Assembly (NCBI RefSeq): GCF_000002875.2
Contig: NC_009390.2
Location: 166,417 to 230,416, forward strand
Length of the DNA stretch: 64,000 nucleotides
Direction of reading: 5' to 3'
Source of the DNA: Leishmania infantum JPCM5
Taxonomy: Eukaryota; Euglenozoa; Kinetoplastea; Trypanosomatida; Trypanosomatidae
Shown here: one piece after another, positions 19,651 through 29,322 of the stretch
Layout of the letters: each line of letters begins with the position of its first letter
Position numbering within the stretch: position 1 is the first letter of the stretch
The notes under the pieces: generated by a model
The model's input: only the letters and a program-made list of their open reading frames with translations
Told to the model about the DNA's origin: nothing
The model's database searches: none
Translations under genes and position numbers: made by a program

Positions 19651-20773
19651 GCGGGAAGAGGAGGAGGAAGGGGAGCGATGGGGATGGGTCGGGGTGGCCA
19701 CAGGAGGCAGGCACCCCCACATACCCGTGTAGCCGCACACACCCCTTTGTGTCGCCCCCCTCCCGCCTCCACCAGCCCTCCACCGCATCCGGACGCTGCC
19801 CATGACCGTGCTGCTCACATGTATGGCACACAAATGCACACGCGGGCCCACAAGCAGGAGCGGCCGCGCTGTTTTGCCCACCCACCCCATTCTCGCTCTC
19901 ACGTGCGGCGCGGACGTGGGTGCGCGCGCCTCTCAGACGCATTCCCTCGCCCCACGTCCGGAAAGCGGATCGAGCAGGCGCGCTAGCGTATAGTCGTCTT
20001 GAACCACAAGGAACACCCATGAGGCCAGTAGACGGAGGAAGGCACCCGCACGCACGCGCGTGTGTGTGTGTGTGTATCCGCGCGATACCGATAGAACTAA
20101 ATCAATGGTGCGCCGTGCAAGCTGAAGCGTGCGCCATCTCCAACCGCCGTCTTCGTCTGCTACAGCATCGTCTGGCACTTACCCATCGTCCTCCTCGTAA
20201 TCTGCCATCCTCTCTCGGTTCTCTGTCTTTCTCTTCTCTCGCCCACTCCACTGGCATCGCTATCTATCTCGCCACGGCCGGTGGTGACACACACACACAC
20301 ACACGCACATGCACACACACGTGCGTGCGTGCAGAGTTGCCGTGCCGCTGCTGCTGTTATTCCTCTTCGCCTCCATTTCTCTTCTTCTTCTAGCATCTCT
20401 CTTGCCCCGTTCTCCAAGTGTGCGGGTGTGCGTGTGCTTGTCCTTTCCACTGGGTGTGCGCGTGCGTGGTTGGGTCCGCGTTGGATCTCATTGCTCGGTA
20501 GAGCACCACAACCTCCTCGCCGTTCTTCTTGTTTTGTCTTTTCTTGCTCTCTTCGCAACACCTCCTCACGCGACGGCGCACGTGAAGCTGTGCGGTCGTG
20601 CTTTCCCTCGGCTGTTTGTGTGTGTATGTGTGTGTGCACCGCCCGCCTAGCCGCATCTCGTCAGCCTCCCTGCTTCGTCTTCCTCTCTTCTTCTCCCACG
20701 CACACATCCGTCGAATCGGCCCCCGCGAAGCCCTTCATAGACCCGCGAAACCTCACCTAACGAAAAGCGAGCC
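19651..20773. other. inter-CDS region
   Basis: About 1.1 kb without a gene. It contains GT dinucleotides at about 20060-20074, a (CA)n tract at about 20285-20305, and a strong CT tract at 20664-20698 before the next ATG, a plausible trans-splice signal. Confidence 0.7.
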
Positions 20774-23113
20774 ATGGAGCACTCCGTATCGAGCCGCTCT
20801 CCCAGCGGGCAGTGGTACCCGCAGCAGCAGCCACCAGCCTTCCACAGAAACAATTCCCAACAGCAACTGCAGTGGAGCCCCGCGTCGGGCACAGCGACAC
20901 CGATGGTGATGGTGGGCGGCGTCCAGCCCACAGCGGTGCCCGCCGGCACTGGTTCTGCCATGCTGGGCAACTCGGGCATGCTAAGCAGCGGCTCGGCGAA
21001 CCTTTGTGGGCAGCCGCATCTGCACTCTGGCATGACACCACAGCAGCAGATGATGATTATGCAGAGCATGTACACGCCGCAGAGCCAGTGTTGTGCCCCC
21101 TGCTGCGGCACGCAAGAGTGCAGCTTTTGCCCGCGGCCTGGCGAGCCGGTCGATCCGTTCTGCTGCACGCCAAGGCGGCCGGATCAGGGGCCGAGATGGT
21201 GGGAGAGTATCTACAAGTACTTCGACTGGACCTTCTTCCTCGCCTGCATCCTGTGCGTGCTCACGATCGTCGGCTTTGCGATGGTGATGGTGACGAGGAA
21301 TCAGGACAACATTTTCGCCGCCTTCGGCGTGCACAACGCCACCGCTCTTGACGCAGCAATGATGCCCTACATCCGCTGGATGAACACTAAACCAACGATC
21401 TTGATCGACGGCAGCAGCGGCGTCCCGTCGAACGCCGTGGAGGCAGTCGAGACGGCCCTCTTGGCCTCGTCAGAGTACGCCGTTGAAGCCACGGCGTCGG
21501 AGTCAAGCATCCCCGCGCCCATCTTGGTCCCAGCGCACAACTGCACGCGGCGCAGGCTGTTCGGCAGCTTTGGTGAGCTGTGTATGGAGGACAACATGTA
21601 CGCGAACACGTTCGCCGTGCAGCTGAGCTTCTGGAACGACGCGCGCGACACGCTGTGGATTCTGGCGATGGTGTACAGCTTCTTGACGGTGTTGTACGCG
21701 GTGCTGATCAATGTGCGCCGGCATGCGTCGTGTGCCAGCGTAGAAGGCGCGCGCGGGTCGTCGTTCATGCTGCCGTCCATCACCCCACAGCAGCAAGAGG
21801 AGTTTGTGAAGATGACGCCGCAGCAGCAGCAGGCCTTCATCCAGGAATTCCAGCAGCAGGTGGCGACGGTGCAGCAGCAGAACCCTTCCGCCGTATTCCC
21901 GTCGCAGCAGCCGCCAGGCGTTGGCTGCTGCGGCTCCGACAGGGGCATCGAGTTCTACGAGACGCCCTTCTACGAATTTGTGCGCTTCGCGTGGCTGTTC
22001 TCCGGGCTCACGACGTTTGCGTGGACGTGCAACCTCTTTATATCCTTCTGGTCCTTCTCCTACTTCTATATTCGCGAAACCACGGGCCCGCTGAACGCCT
22101 TCTGGACCGTCTACACGCGCAAGATGGAGGCCACGCTCATCGTTGTGGCCGTCTTCCTCGCGTGGCCGCTCTGCAACTTTGTGCTGGAGCTGGTCGTTTT
22201 GGTCGCCCTGGTGCTCCCGTGGCTCGTCATCCGCTCCACCTGGAAGCGGGGCATCCAGATGTACCGTCCAGCCCTGCCGCCCTCGCAGCTGCCCGCCTAC
22301 ATTCGTGCTGACATGTTCTTCATGGACTTCCAGGATGTCAAGCGGCTTGGGTTCTCGCGATTGGCGTGGATCATCCTGACCGACTCCGAGAAGCCCTTCT
22401 TCGAAGGCTGTGAGGACCCCACGGTCGACAAGGATCCCGCCATGACGCAACTGATGCAGCAACGCATGCAGTGGCGGCAGATGATGGCGTCCATGCTGCC
22501 TCCGTGGATACAGCAGCAGCAGCAGATGTCTGTGATGAGTCCCGGTGGCGCGGGCATGATGATGCCAGGGCAGGTGGCAACACAGCAACGGCAGTTTGAC
22601 TTCAGTGGGGCGGCGACCCCGCCGGCCAACTCGCTGATGCAGTCGCCGGCGCAGTACCCTGTCGAGGATGGCGAGCACAGGTCTCACAAACGACGCCGCC
22701 ATCACAGCACGCACGATCGCCGGCACGCCGACCCCCTAGGGGCGGCGTCGATGGAGCAGACTTCGGCGGGGCTCGGTGCCGCCGGCAAGGAAAACTCGAC
22801 CCGCCACCGTCACCGTCGTCACAGCCACCACCGCAGCCACAGCCGCAGCAGAAGCAGAAGCAGGGGTGTCTTCGACGGTGGCGTGTCGCAGCCGCCGGTT
22901 TCGGACGCTGCCGTGGAAAACGGTGCCGACCACACCGCCGATGGGGCGTCTCGGCGTCGCCATCGTCGTAGCCACAGCCACAGTCACAGCAGGGCCGCCG
23001 CTGGCGACGACCCGAGTGCGTTGGTTGTTGCTGCGCCCCGCAGCACGGGTGACGCGGTGCAGAACGGTGGCGCGGCGGCAGCGGCCGACTTAGACGCCCT
23101 CATGCAGCTTTAG
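20774..23113 (+). CDS. multi-pass membrane protein with Cys-rich N-terminus and His/Arg/Ser-rich tail
   Basis: 779 residues, family not recognised. A Gln/Pro-rich N-terminus leads into a Cys cluster (about 106-131: CCAPCCGTQECSFCP, then FCC), a possible lipidation or metal site. Hydrophobic segments lie at about 152-173, 293-314, 403-433 and 452-487, the last long enough for two passes, giving four or five passes. The loop between the first two (about 180-290) has NCT and NAT sequons and paired Cys, so it may be luminal or extracellular. A Gln-rich loop (340-380) separates passes two and three. The C-terminal 200 residues are disordered and rich in HR, RS and HS dipeptides (HSRSRSRSRG). A possible surface or endomembrane protein; no transporter signature is visible. 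Confidence 0.85.
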   Translation: MEHSVSSRSPSGQWYPQQQPPAFHRNNSQQQLQWSPASGTATPMVMVGGVQPTAVPAGTGSAMLGNSGMLSSGSANLCGQPHLHSGMTPQQQMMIMQSMYTPQSQCCAPCCGTQECSFCPRPGEPVDPFCCTPRRPDQGPRWWESIYKYFDWTFFLACILCVLTIVGFAMVMVTRNQDNIFAAFGVHNATALDAAMMPYIRWMNTKPTILIDGSSGVPSNAVEAVETALLASSEYAVEATASESSIPAPILVPAHNCTRRRLFGSFGELCMEDNMYANTFAVQLSFWNDARDTLWILAMVYSFLTVLYAVLINVRRHASCASVEGARGSSFMLPSITPQQQEEFVKMTPQQQQAFIQEFQQQVATVQQQNPSAVFPSQQPPGVGCCGSDRGIEFYETPFYEFVRFAWLFSGLTTFAWTCNLFISFWSFSYFYIRETTGPLNAFWTVYTRKMEATLIVVAVFLAWPLCNFVLELVVLVALVLPWLVIRSTWKRGIQMYRPALPPSQLPAYIRADMFFMDFQDVKRLGFSRLAWIILTDSEKPFFEGCEDPTVDKDPAMTQLMQQRMQWRQMMASMLPPWIQQQQQMSVMSPGGAGMMMPGQVATQQRQFDFSGAATPPANSLMQSPAQYPVEDGEHRSHKRRRHHSTHDRRHADPLGAASMEQTSAGLGAAGKENSTRHRHRRHSHHRSHSRSRSRSRGVFDGGVSQPPVSDAAVENGADHTADGASRRRHRRSHSHSHSRAAAGDDPSALVVAAPRSTGDAVQNGGAAAAADLDALMQL

Positions 23114-25636
23114 CCAAGCTCTGTGATGAGCACGCATGGACGCATGACGAGTAGCGCTGCATTCCTACATGTTGTGTTTGTCTCGGCCCTCGTGTGTGTT
23201 GCCGAGCCTGCATGACGCGAAACCCCTCCGCCCCTTCGCTACTTTGGATACCGCCGGCGTGGCTTCCATCGCTCATGCGGATGATCGTAACAACGAAAGA
23301 GCGTACGCCTAGAGCACATAAACTATGTGAGCGGGGTGGGTGCGTGCACGCACCGCTAGAGCTCTAGAGGGGGAGAGAAAGGGGGTGTTGGGTCGGGTCA
23401 GATTGGAGAGAGGTGCAGAGGAGAGGTGATCGACAAGACGAAAGCGGTTGTGTGTGTGCGCGCGCGCAGCAGCAGCAGCAGAGGCCAACAACGGCGATCA
23501 AAAACCATTCTTGGCGTCGCGCACAACCGCACACCCTTCTTCTCTCATGCTCCTTGTGTTCCACAGCCGCCCTCCCCCCGCCCCATCTCTGTCTGTCCGC
23601 CTCCCTCCCTTCCGTTGGACGCCCATTCTCTCTCCCAACCCCACGTGGGGTGGTCGTCGTTAACTTTTCAGGCTTTCGTTCCAGTTGATGCCCGCATTTT
23701 CCGCCGTGCTTCGAACTGCTGCCGCTGCTCAGTGTACACGGGTTTGTGCGTGCACGGCCTCTGCGCGGGATGGAGGCGAAGGACGAGGGAAAGAGGAGCG
23801 TGACAGATTTCCGTCAATAGTGATGTGCATCGCACAGATGCAGCACCTGCTGGAGAGCACACTTTCTCTCACAGAATGCATGCAAAGGGAGTGCATGGGG
23901 AGAGGGGGGCGACTGTCTACACGTGCACCCAAGCTCCCCCTGATGCCCCTCCCCTTTCTGATTCTCAGTAGAAATCAGGGCTCGAACCCCCACACGCACA
24001 CACACACACAACGAAATGCGGAGAACTCAACGGATGTCTCTCCTCAGCACCCCATCCTCTACCCTCCTCTTGTGTGTCCGCGTGCTCACGCTTGGCTGCT
24101 AAGTCACGCAGCCAATGCAAATACATAAGACGGAAGGACGGGTGCGCGTGTGCGTGTGTGTGTGCGAAGGGGCAGACAACTTGAAGGCGGTGATGATGCG
24201 CATGATGCTGTTATAGAGCCGTAATAGATGGGACGTAGACGTACGCAGAGAGAAGCGGGAGCGATCGACAGCCAGAGAGAGACGCGCGTAGGCGGGAAGA
24301 GGGCGGGAGGCGGGGCATGAGAGGGGAGCCAACGCCAGCGACTATATCAAAAAGTTTCTTTGCCCTCCCCTCTCTCCCCCATCACACACACACGCACACG
24401 CACACGCACAGGAGCGGTGCCTTCGCGCATACCCTTACTCCACCCTCCGTTCCGCTTCAGCGATGCGCGTGCGATTCGCTTTTTCGCTGTTGTTGTTTTT
24501 GTTGTTGTTTTTTCTTCCTCTTATTCGCTCGAAGCTTTTCAATGGCGCTAACGATTCCGGCGTTGGTAACCGGCCACCAGCATCCCAGCTACGGCGACGA
24601 CGTCCAACACCACCACAATGCCCCTCCTCCTCCTCCTCCTCCCTCTCTCCGAAGGTTCGGTACACGATGCGGACACGCTTGTGGGGGGAGGGAGAGAAGG
24701 GGGAGAGAAGGACGGGAGGACGATATTTGTGGCACCAGTGATGTCCGTTGCACGCGTGAGCAACGGTGTGCGGAGGCGCTGAGTGTCACGTACACATCTG
24801 TGTCTGCCTTTGAGCGTTTCTTTCTTGACTTTCTGTGTTGTTGGTTGAGAGGAAGAAGAGGGGAGGGTGGATGGGTGTGTGTGGGGGGGGGAGGGGCCAC
24901 CATTGGCGCGTGTCTTTGGTGGCCCCTCTCTCTGTCTCCTTTGCATCCTCGGCCTCTGTCGATTGTGTGGGGTGGCGTGTGCGTGTGCGGGCACACACAC
25001 ACACACACTCCCCCCCCCCTCCGCCCTCACGCTCCGCTTAGGCTCGTGTGTTGTCCGTCGCCATTTTTTTCTTTGTTTCTTCCACGCCCTCGGCCCTTCT
25101 TTTCACAAGCGCCCCGCCCCCTCCCTCCGCCCCTCCCTTCTTCCCTCATGACGGCGTTTCTGGGCGGGGGCCGGGGCCGGGGCGGCTTGACGTTCTCTCT
25201 TATGCTGATTAGTGAAGCGGGCGCTGCGCCAGCAAGCCAACCGTCCTGCTCACTCGCGCGCGTGTGCGTGTGCGTGTGCATGCGCCAACCGGGACGGGAC
25301 CTCTCTTCGGCTTTCGTCTCCTCCGAGAAAACGGCACGGGAGGTGCGGGGGAGGGAAGCAGGGCGGAGAGAAGTACCTATGCGTCCTCGTGCGCGTGTGA
25401 TGCCGCCTTCGTAGCACTCCGCCACCGCCCCTTCCCCTCGCTAGCACTCATCTTCCTCTTCTCTCCCTCTCTCTCTCTCGGTCAGCAACACGCGCACGCA
25501 CTCACGCACACGAGCATACACACCTGCGTTGGCGGGCGAGCAGGCTAGCCGCGAAGGCTGGACAGATCGCACACGCCAGCACTCACAAGCATACAAGCAC
25601 AAGGTGCTGGAGAGAAGCCAGTGGGTAGTTTCAGGC
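23114..25636. other. long inter-CDS region
   Basis: 2.5 kb without a convincing gene. Contents include CTAGAGCTCTAG at about 23355-23366, (CA)n at 23997-24010 and 24992-25008, C10 at 25010-25019, and a T-rich tract at about 24478-24535 ending at an AG before an ATG at 24542 whose frame runs into simple repeats. The acceptor candidate for the helicase gene lies at 25448-25485. Confidence 0.65.
25448..25485 (+). other. candidate trans-splice acceptor for the helicase gene
   Basis: A 30-nt CT tract is followed by the first AG at 25484-25485, about 150 nt before the ATG at 25637. Pattern only. Confidence 0.55.
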
Positions 25637-28600
25637 ATGCAGCCGCATCCGTCATGGCGTGTCTACGTCGGCGATGACGTCGACGTTGGCGGCACTGGTG
25701 GTACTGCTGCCGCTGCTGCGGACCAGACGAACACTCACGCATCGCCCAACATGGAGGAGGATGTGGCGCGCTTGCTCGACTCGGCGTTCGCGCGGCGTGC
25801 CCGCTATACCCTACAGACCCTCCCAGCGAGGATTCGCCAGCAGCCATCTGCCGCGCCGTCCCCCGTGCTGCGCTGGCTGCTGCAGCACAGTGTGGACGAA
25901 GGGCAGAGAAAGAAGGAGCAGGCAGGAACGGCGCCCGGTGCGACGGACAAACCTAGTGCCACTCCTGCGTCTGCGCTGTCGCCCACCGTTGCTGCAACAT
26001 CAGGATGCGTTTCGGCAGCAGCAGCAGCGACGTCAGCGCTAGCGCGCCGCGGTGTCGGACCGAAGGACCCGCTGGTTCAGCGCCTCCTGAAGAAGCAGCA
26101 GAAGACAGCTTCGTCTGCGTCCGCAGCAACGTCAGCCACGTCCGCCGCGCCAAGCAGTGCCACGAATGCCACCGCCTCAACCGTTATCAGCGGCAGCACA
26201 ACCGCGCCCATGTCGTGTGCCTCGCACTGGACGCAACGCCCCTTCTCTGCCATGACGTCCACCAGCTGGAAGGTATTCCGGCAGCAGCTGGGCATCACCG
26301 TCGAGCTGGTGGCGCCTGCGCAGCCGCCCACAGAGACCAGCGGCGCCAGCGCCGCACAGCCAAGCAGTTTTGTCAAGACGTTGCCGCCAGCCGACACGCT
26401 ACCGGCGATCCGCTGCTGGGAGGAAGCCCAGCTGCCGCTTTCGCTTGGCCTGTGCGTCACGCACGCGTACGCGCTGCCGACGGCGGTGCAGGCGCAGTGC
26501 GTGCCGCTCGCACTTCTCCCGCGGCCCGCGCCTTTGGTCACGGGCACGAACAGTGGCGGTGTGGCTGGTGCGGCTACGGCGACGGTGCTTGGCATGGACA
26601 TCCTCGCAGTAGCGGAGACCGGTAGCGGCAAGACCGCGGCGTACCTCGTGCCGCTGCTGCACCACGTGCTGTGCCGTGCACCGAAGCTGCTGGGCCACCC
26701 CGACCGGATCTCACTGGGGCCGCTGAGCTTGGTGATTGTGCCGACGCGTGAGCTGGCAGAACAGGTGACGGCGTCCTTTCTGCAGTTGTGCGGCCAGGCG
26801 CCGGCTGCCTCCATGTACAACAGCGGCGGGGGCCACATCTCGCAGGACACCATCCGCGCCTGGGAGACGCACGAGTTGGATGTGAGTGGCGCCAGTGGTC
26901 ACGATCGTGCGTCCTCTGTGGCCGCGGCGGGGGCGGCGCGAAACCATCTCAGCGAGCTGCGCGTGGTCAAGGTGGTTGGTGGCGAGAATCGCGATGCTCA
27001 GTACGCCGCCCTGGCACGCGGCGCGCACTGCGTCGTCGGCACGGTGGGCCAGCTGCAAGTACTTCTCGAGGACCGCCTGCTCTCGCTCGGCAACACGCAG
27101 TTCGTCGTGATGGACGAGGCAGATCGGATGATCGATGAGCAGCAGGAGGAGCGGCTTACTGCAGTCCTAGAGCGGTGCCCGCAGCCGCGGCAGACAGTCA
27201 TGTTCACAGCGACGCTGAGCGTGGCCTGCGCGGCAGTGGCGAAGCGCTACCTCGCCAAGGCCGGCTATTACCTGGTGCGCACACCGTACCGGTGCGCCTC
27301 GATCTGCCAGTCCTTCGAGCTGGTCGCCGACACCGGCGCCTCAGTCACGGGGACTGCAGAGGGCCCCGTCCCCGCCGCGTCTGGCGCTGCCACAGCGACG
27401 GCAGAGGGGCGGCAAAAGAAGCCGTCTCGGCAACAAGGACACACCGAGAAGGGCGAGCCGCAACCGCCGCAGCGGCAGCGTCTGCTGCACCCTCTTATAC
27501 ACGCCCAGAAGTTTGTGCGGTTGGTGGCGTGGCTCGTCTACGGCACCGGCCCGATCATCGTCTTCGCCAACGAAAAGTCGACGTGCGACGCGCTGTGGGA
27601 GGAGCTGCGTGCCGAGGCGGAGCACCTGGACGCACAGCAGGAATACTACACAATCGAGGACATTGTCGGCCCGCCGCCGGACGGCTTGTCGTTTCGCGAA
27701 GACACCGCGGTTGGTCAAGGGGCAACGTCGTCCAGCGTGGCGGCGCGGCGCACGCCGACGTTGGCGAACCTAACCTCCGTTGCCGTGGTGCACTCGGAGC
27801 TGTCGCAGACGGAGCGGCGCTCTCTCGTGGCGCAGTTCCAGCGGCGTCAGCGGCACGTTCTCATCACGACAGACCTTCTCGCTCGTGGCCTTGACGTGGC
27901 GGGGGTGACGCTTGTGATCAACTACGACGTGCCGTGGGCAGCCTCTGCCTCGCCGAGCGACGCTGTGACGCTCTACATCCACCGCATCGGGCGTACCGGC
28001 CGTGCAGGCTCCACCGGCGTCGCCGTAACTTTCGTGACGTTGCCTGCCGCGATGGTACAACGGGCCGAGGAGGTGGCGAGGGAGGAGGCGAGGGACGCTG
28101 CGCCGAAGCCGCCTGAAGGCCGCACGAAACCGCCCAGCGCAGCACCCCGCGTGTATGGCGACGAGGATGACGACCTCGCCGCCCTCGGTGAGCTCTTCGA
28201 CGGCGACACGCGTAATGTCTGTATGGCAGGGGCAGCGGCGCTATCCACCACTGCCGCAGATAATGCCAGCGGCCGTCGTCGCCGCCGCGGTGACGACGAC
28301 AGCGACGACACAGAAGTGGACAGCAGCAACGACAGCGATGACGACAACGATGATGAGGACACCAAGAAGGAGGGCGCCACCGGAAATACGAGCAACACCG
28401 CGAATCACAACGGCAATGGCATGCGGAAGCCGCCGAGGAAGCGCCGCAAGCGCTCGGTCGCCACCTTCGCCAGCGACGTCGCGGTGCTGCGGCCCCTCTG
28501 GTCCTTCCTCGTCGAGTGTGCCGAGGGCGAGGGATGCCGCGATGGAGCGGCGGCGCTGCGGCGCGGCACATACGCAAAGATCAGTGTTCCGGCGGCGCTG

Positions 28601-28657
28601 GGGTGCATCATGGCGCAGCTCTCTGCCACCTCCCAGTACGGCCGCATTACCCTGTGA
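25637..28657 (+). CDS. DEAD-box ATP-dependent RNA helicase, PRP28/DDX23-like
   Basis: 1,006 residues from ATG 25637; ATG 25751 is a later option. About 240 disordered Ala/Thr-rich residues precede a Q-motif region (IRCWEEAQLP, then PTAVQAQ). Motif I is AETGSGKT (326-333), Ia PTRELAEQ, II DEAD (493-496), III TAT in MFTATLS, IV/V around IIVFAN and TTDLLARGLDVAG, and VI HRIGRTGRAG (782-791). The combination CWEEAQLP, AETGSGKTAAYLVPLL, VVMDEADRMID and MFTAT is closest in my memory to PRP28/DDX23, which unwinds U1 from the 5' splice site. In trypanosomatids this would serve trans-splicing. Insertions lie between Q-motif and motif I, after Ia, and in the second RecA lobe. An acidic Asp/Ser stretch and a basic NLS-like PPRKRRKRS sit near the C-terminus. 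The helicase call is secure, the subfamily moderate. Confidence 0.93.
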   Translation: MQPHPSWRVYVGDDVDVGGTGGTAAAAADQTNTHASPNMEEDVARLLDSAFARRARYTLQTLPARIRQQPSAAPSPVLRWLLQHSVDEGQRKKEQAGTAPGATDKPSATPASALSPTVAATSGCVSAAAAATSALARRGVGPKDPLVQRLLKKQQKTASSASAATSATSAAPSSATNATASTVISGSTTAPMSCASHWTQRPFSAMTSTSWKVFRQQLGITVELVAPAQPPTETSGASAAQPSSFVKTLPPADTLPAIRCWEEAQLPLSLGLCVTHAYALPTAVQAQCVPLALLPRPAPLVTGTNSGGVAGAATATVLGMDILAVAETGSGKTAAYLVPLLHHVLCRAPKLLGHPDRISLGPLSLVIVPTRELAEQVTASFLQLCGQAPAASMYNSGGGHISQDTIRAWETHELDVSGASGHDRASSVAAAGAARNHLSELRVVKVVGGENRDAQYAALARGAHCVVGTVGQLQVLLEDRLLSLGNTQFVVMDEADRMIDEQQEERLTAVLERCPQPRQTVMFTATLSVACAAVAKRYLAKAGYYLVRTPYRCASICQSFELVADTGASVTGTAEGPVPAASGAATATAEGRQKKPSRQQGHTEKGEPQPPQRQRLLHPLIHAQKFVRLVAWLVYGTGPIIVFANEKSTCDALWEELRAEAEHLDAQQEYYTIEDIVGPPPDGLSFREDTAVGQGATSSSVAARRTPTLANLTSVAVVHSELSQTERRSLVAQFQRRQRHVLITTDLLARGLDVAGVTLVINYDVPWAASASPSDAVTLYIHRIGRTGRAGSTGVAVTFVTLPAAMVQRAEEVAREEARDAAPKPPEGRTKPPSAAPRVYGDEDDDLAALGELFDGDTRNVCMAGAAALSTTAADNASGRRRRRGDDDSDDTEVDSSNDSDDDNDDEDTKKEGATGNTSNTANHNGNGMRKPPRKRRKRSVATFASDVAVLRPLWSFLVECAEGEGCRDGAAALRRGTYAKISVPAALGCIMAQLSATSQYGRITL

Positions 28658-29322
28658 CAAGTGGGTGTGGAGGGCGTGTGCGCACTTGCACACAGCCCCC
28701 CCCCCACCACCCACCCACGCACCTCTCCCTCCCAAACCTTCCTTACACTGTTGAAGGAGTCGTCGCGCCTTGGCCGGAGAAGAGCCGGGGTGCGACAGCG
28801 GCGCGGAGGATACGGTTGGTCGGAGCTCTTCTCGTGCGCGCAGCGCCCACTCACAACATCACCTTCGCCTGACAAGAACGGAAGACAGTGTCCGTAACCG
28901 AACACAAAGGGGGCACAGCACGCACACGTACACGTACACGCGTGGCGGTGCAAGCGCGTCTTCCTCGCATCCACAACGGGGTGTGTGAGTACGTGTGTGT
29001 GTGCGCGCGCGCATCTACGCGGACTCGGTCCATCTGCTCGATTGATCACCACCATCACCTCTTCGATGATGTACTCTCATCCCTTCCTCGGCCTCTCCAC
29101 CCCCCACCCCGGGAACCGACGCTCGCACGCGCGCACGCACACGAAAGCCGTGCCGCGCATCAAGTAGTCGCTCCCTTCTTCATTTTTTTTCGTGTTGCTG
29201 CTGTCGCTATGGACGGCTGCTGGGCTCCATCAACCTCATTCTGTGCGTCTCCGCCTCTCCCCTCTCCCCCCCCTCCAAAGGACTGACTGATTCTCTGCCC
29301 TGCTGCTTCCCTCACGAGCGAG
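28658..29322. other. inter-CDS region
   Basis: About 0.66 kb, no gene. CT-rich sequence at 29250-29277 with AG at 29279-29280 is a candidate acceptor for the next gene. Confidence 0.7.

Noticed and set aside
21503..22726. 407-codon minus-strand open frame
   Set aside because: Antisense to the membrane-protein gene, and all other genes are on the plus strand.
24463..24741. 92-codon ORF with a hydrophobic, signal-like N-terminus
   Set aside because: The hydrophobic stretch is just the translated T-rich tract; the remainder is low complexity.
24542..25414. Plus-strand ORF starting MALTIPALVTGHQHPSYGDD after a T-rich tract and AG
   Set aside because: The context looks like a splice acceptor, but the frame soon runs into simple-repeat text (GHTHTHTPPP, VCVCVC) and is unlikely to be a protein. 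The T-tract may be a distal acceptor for the helicase.
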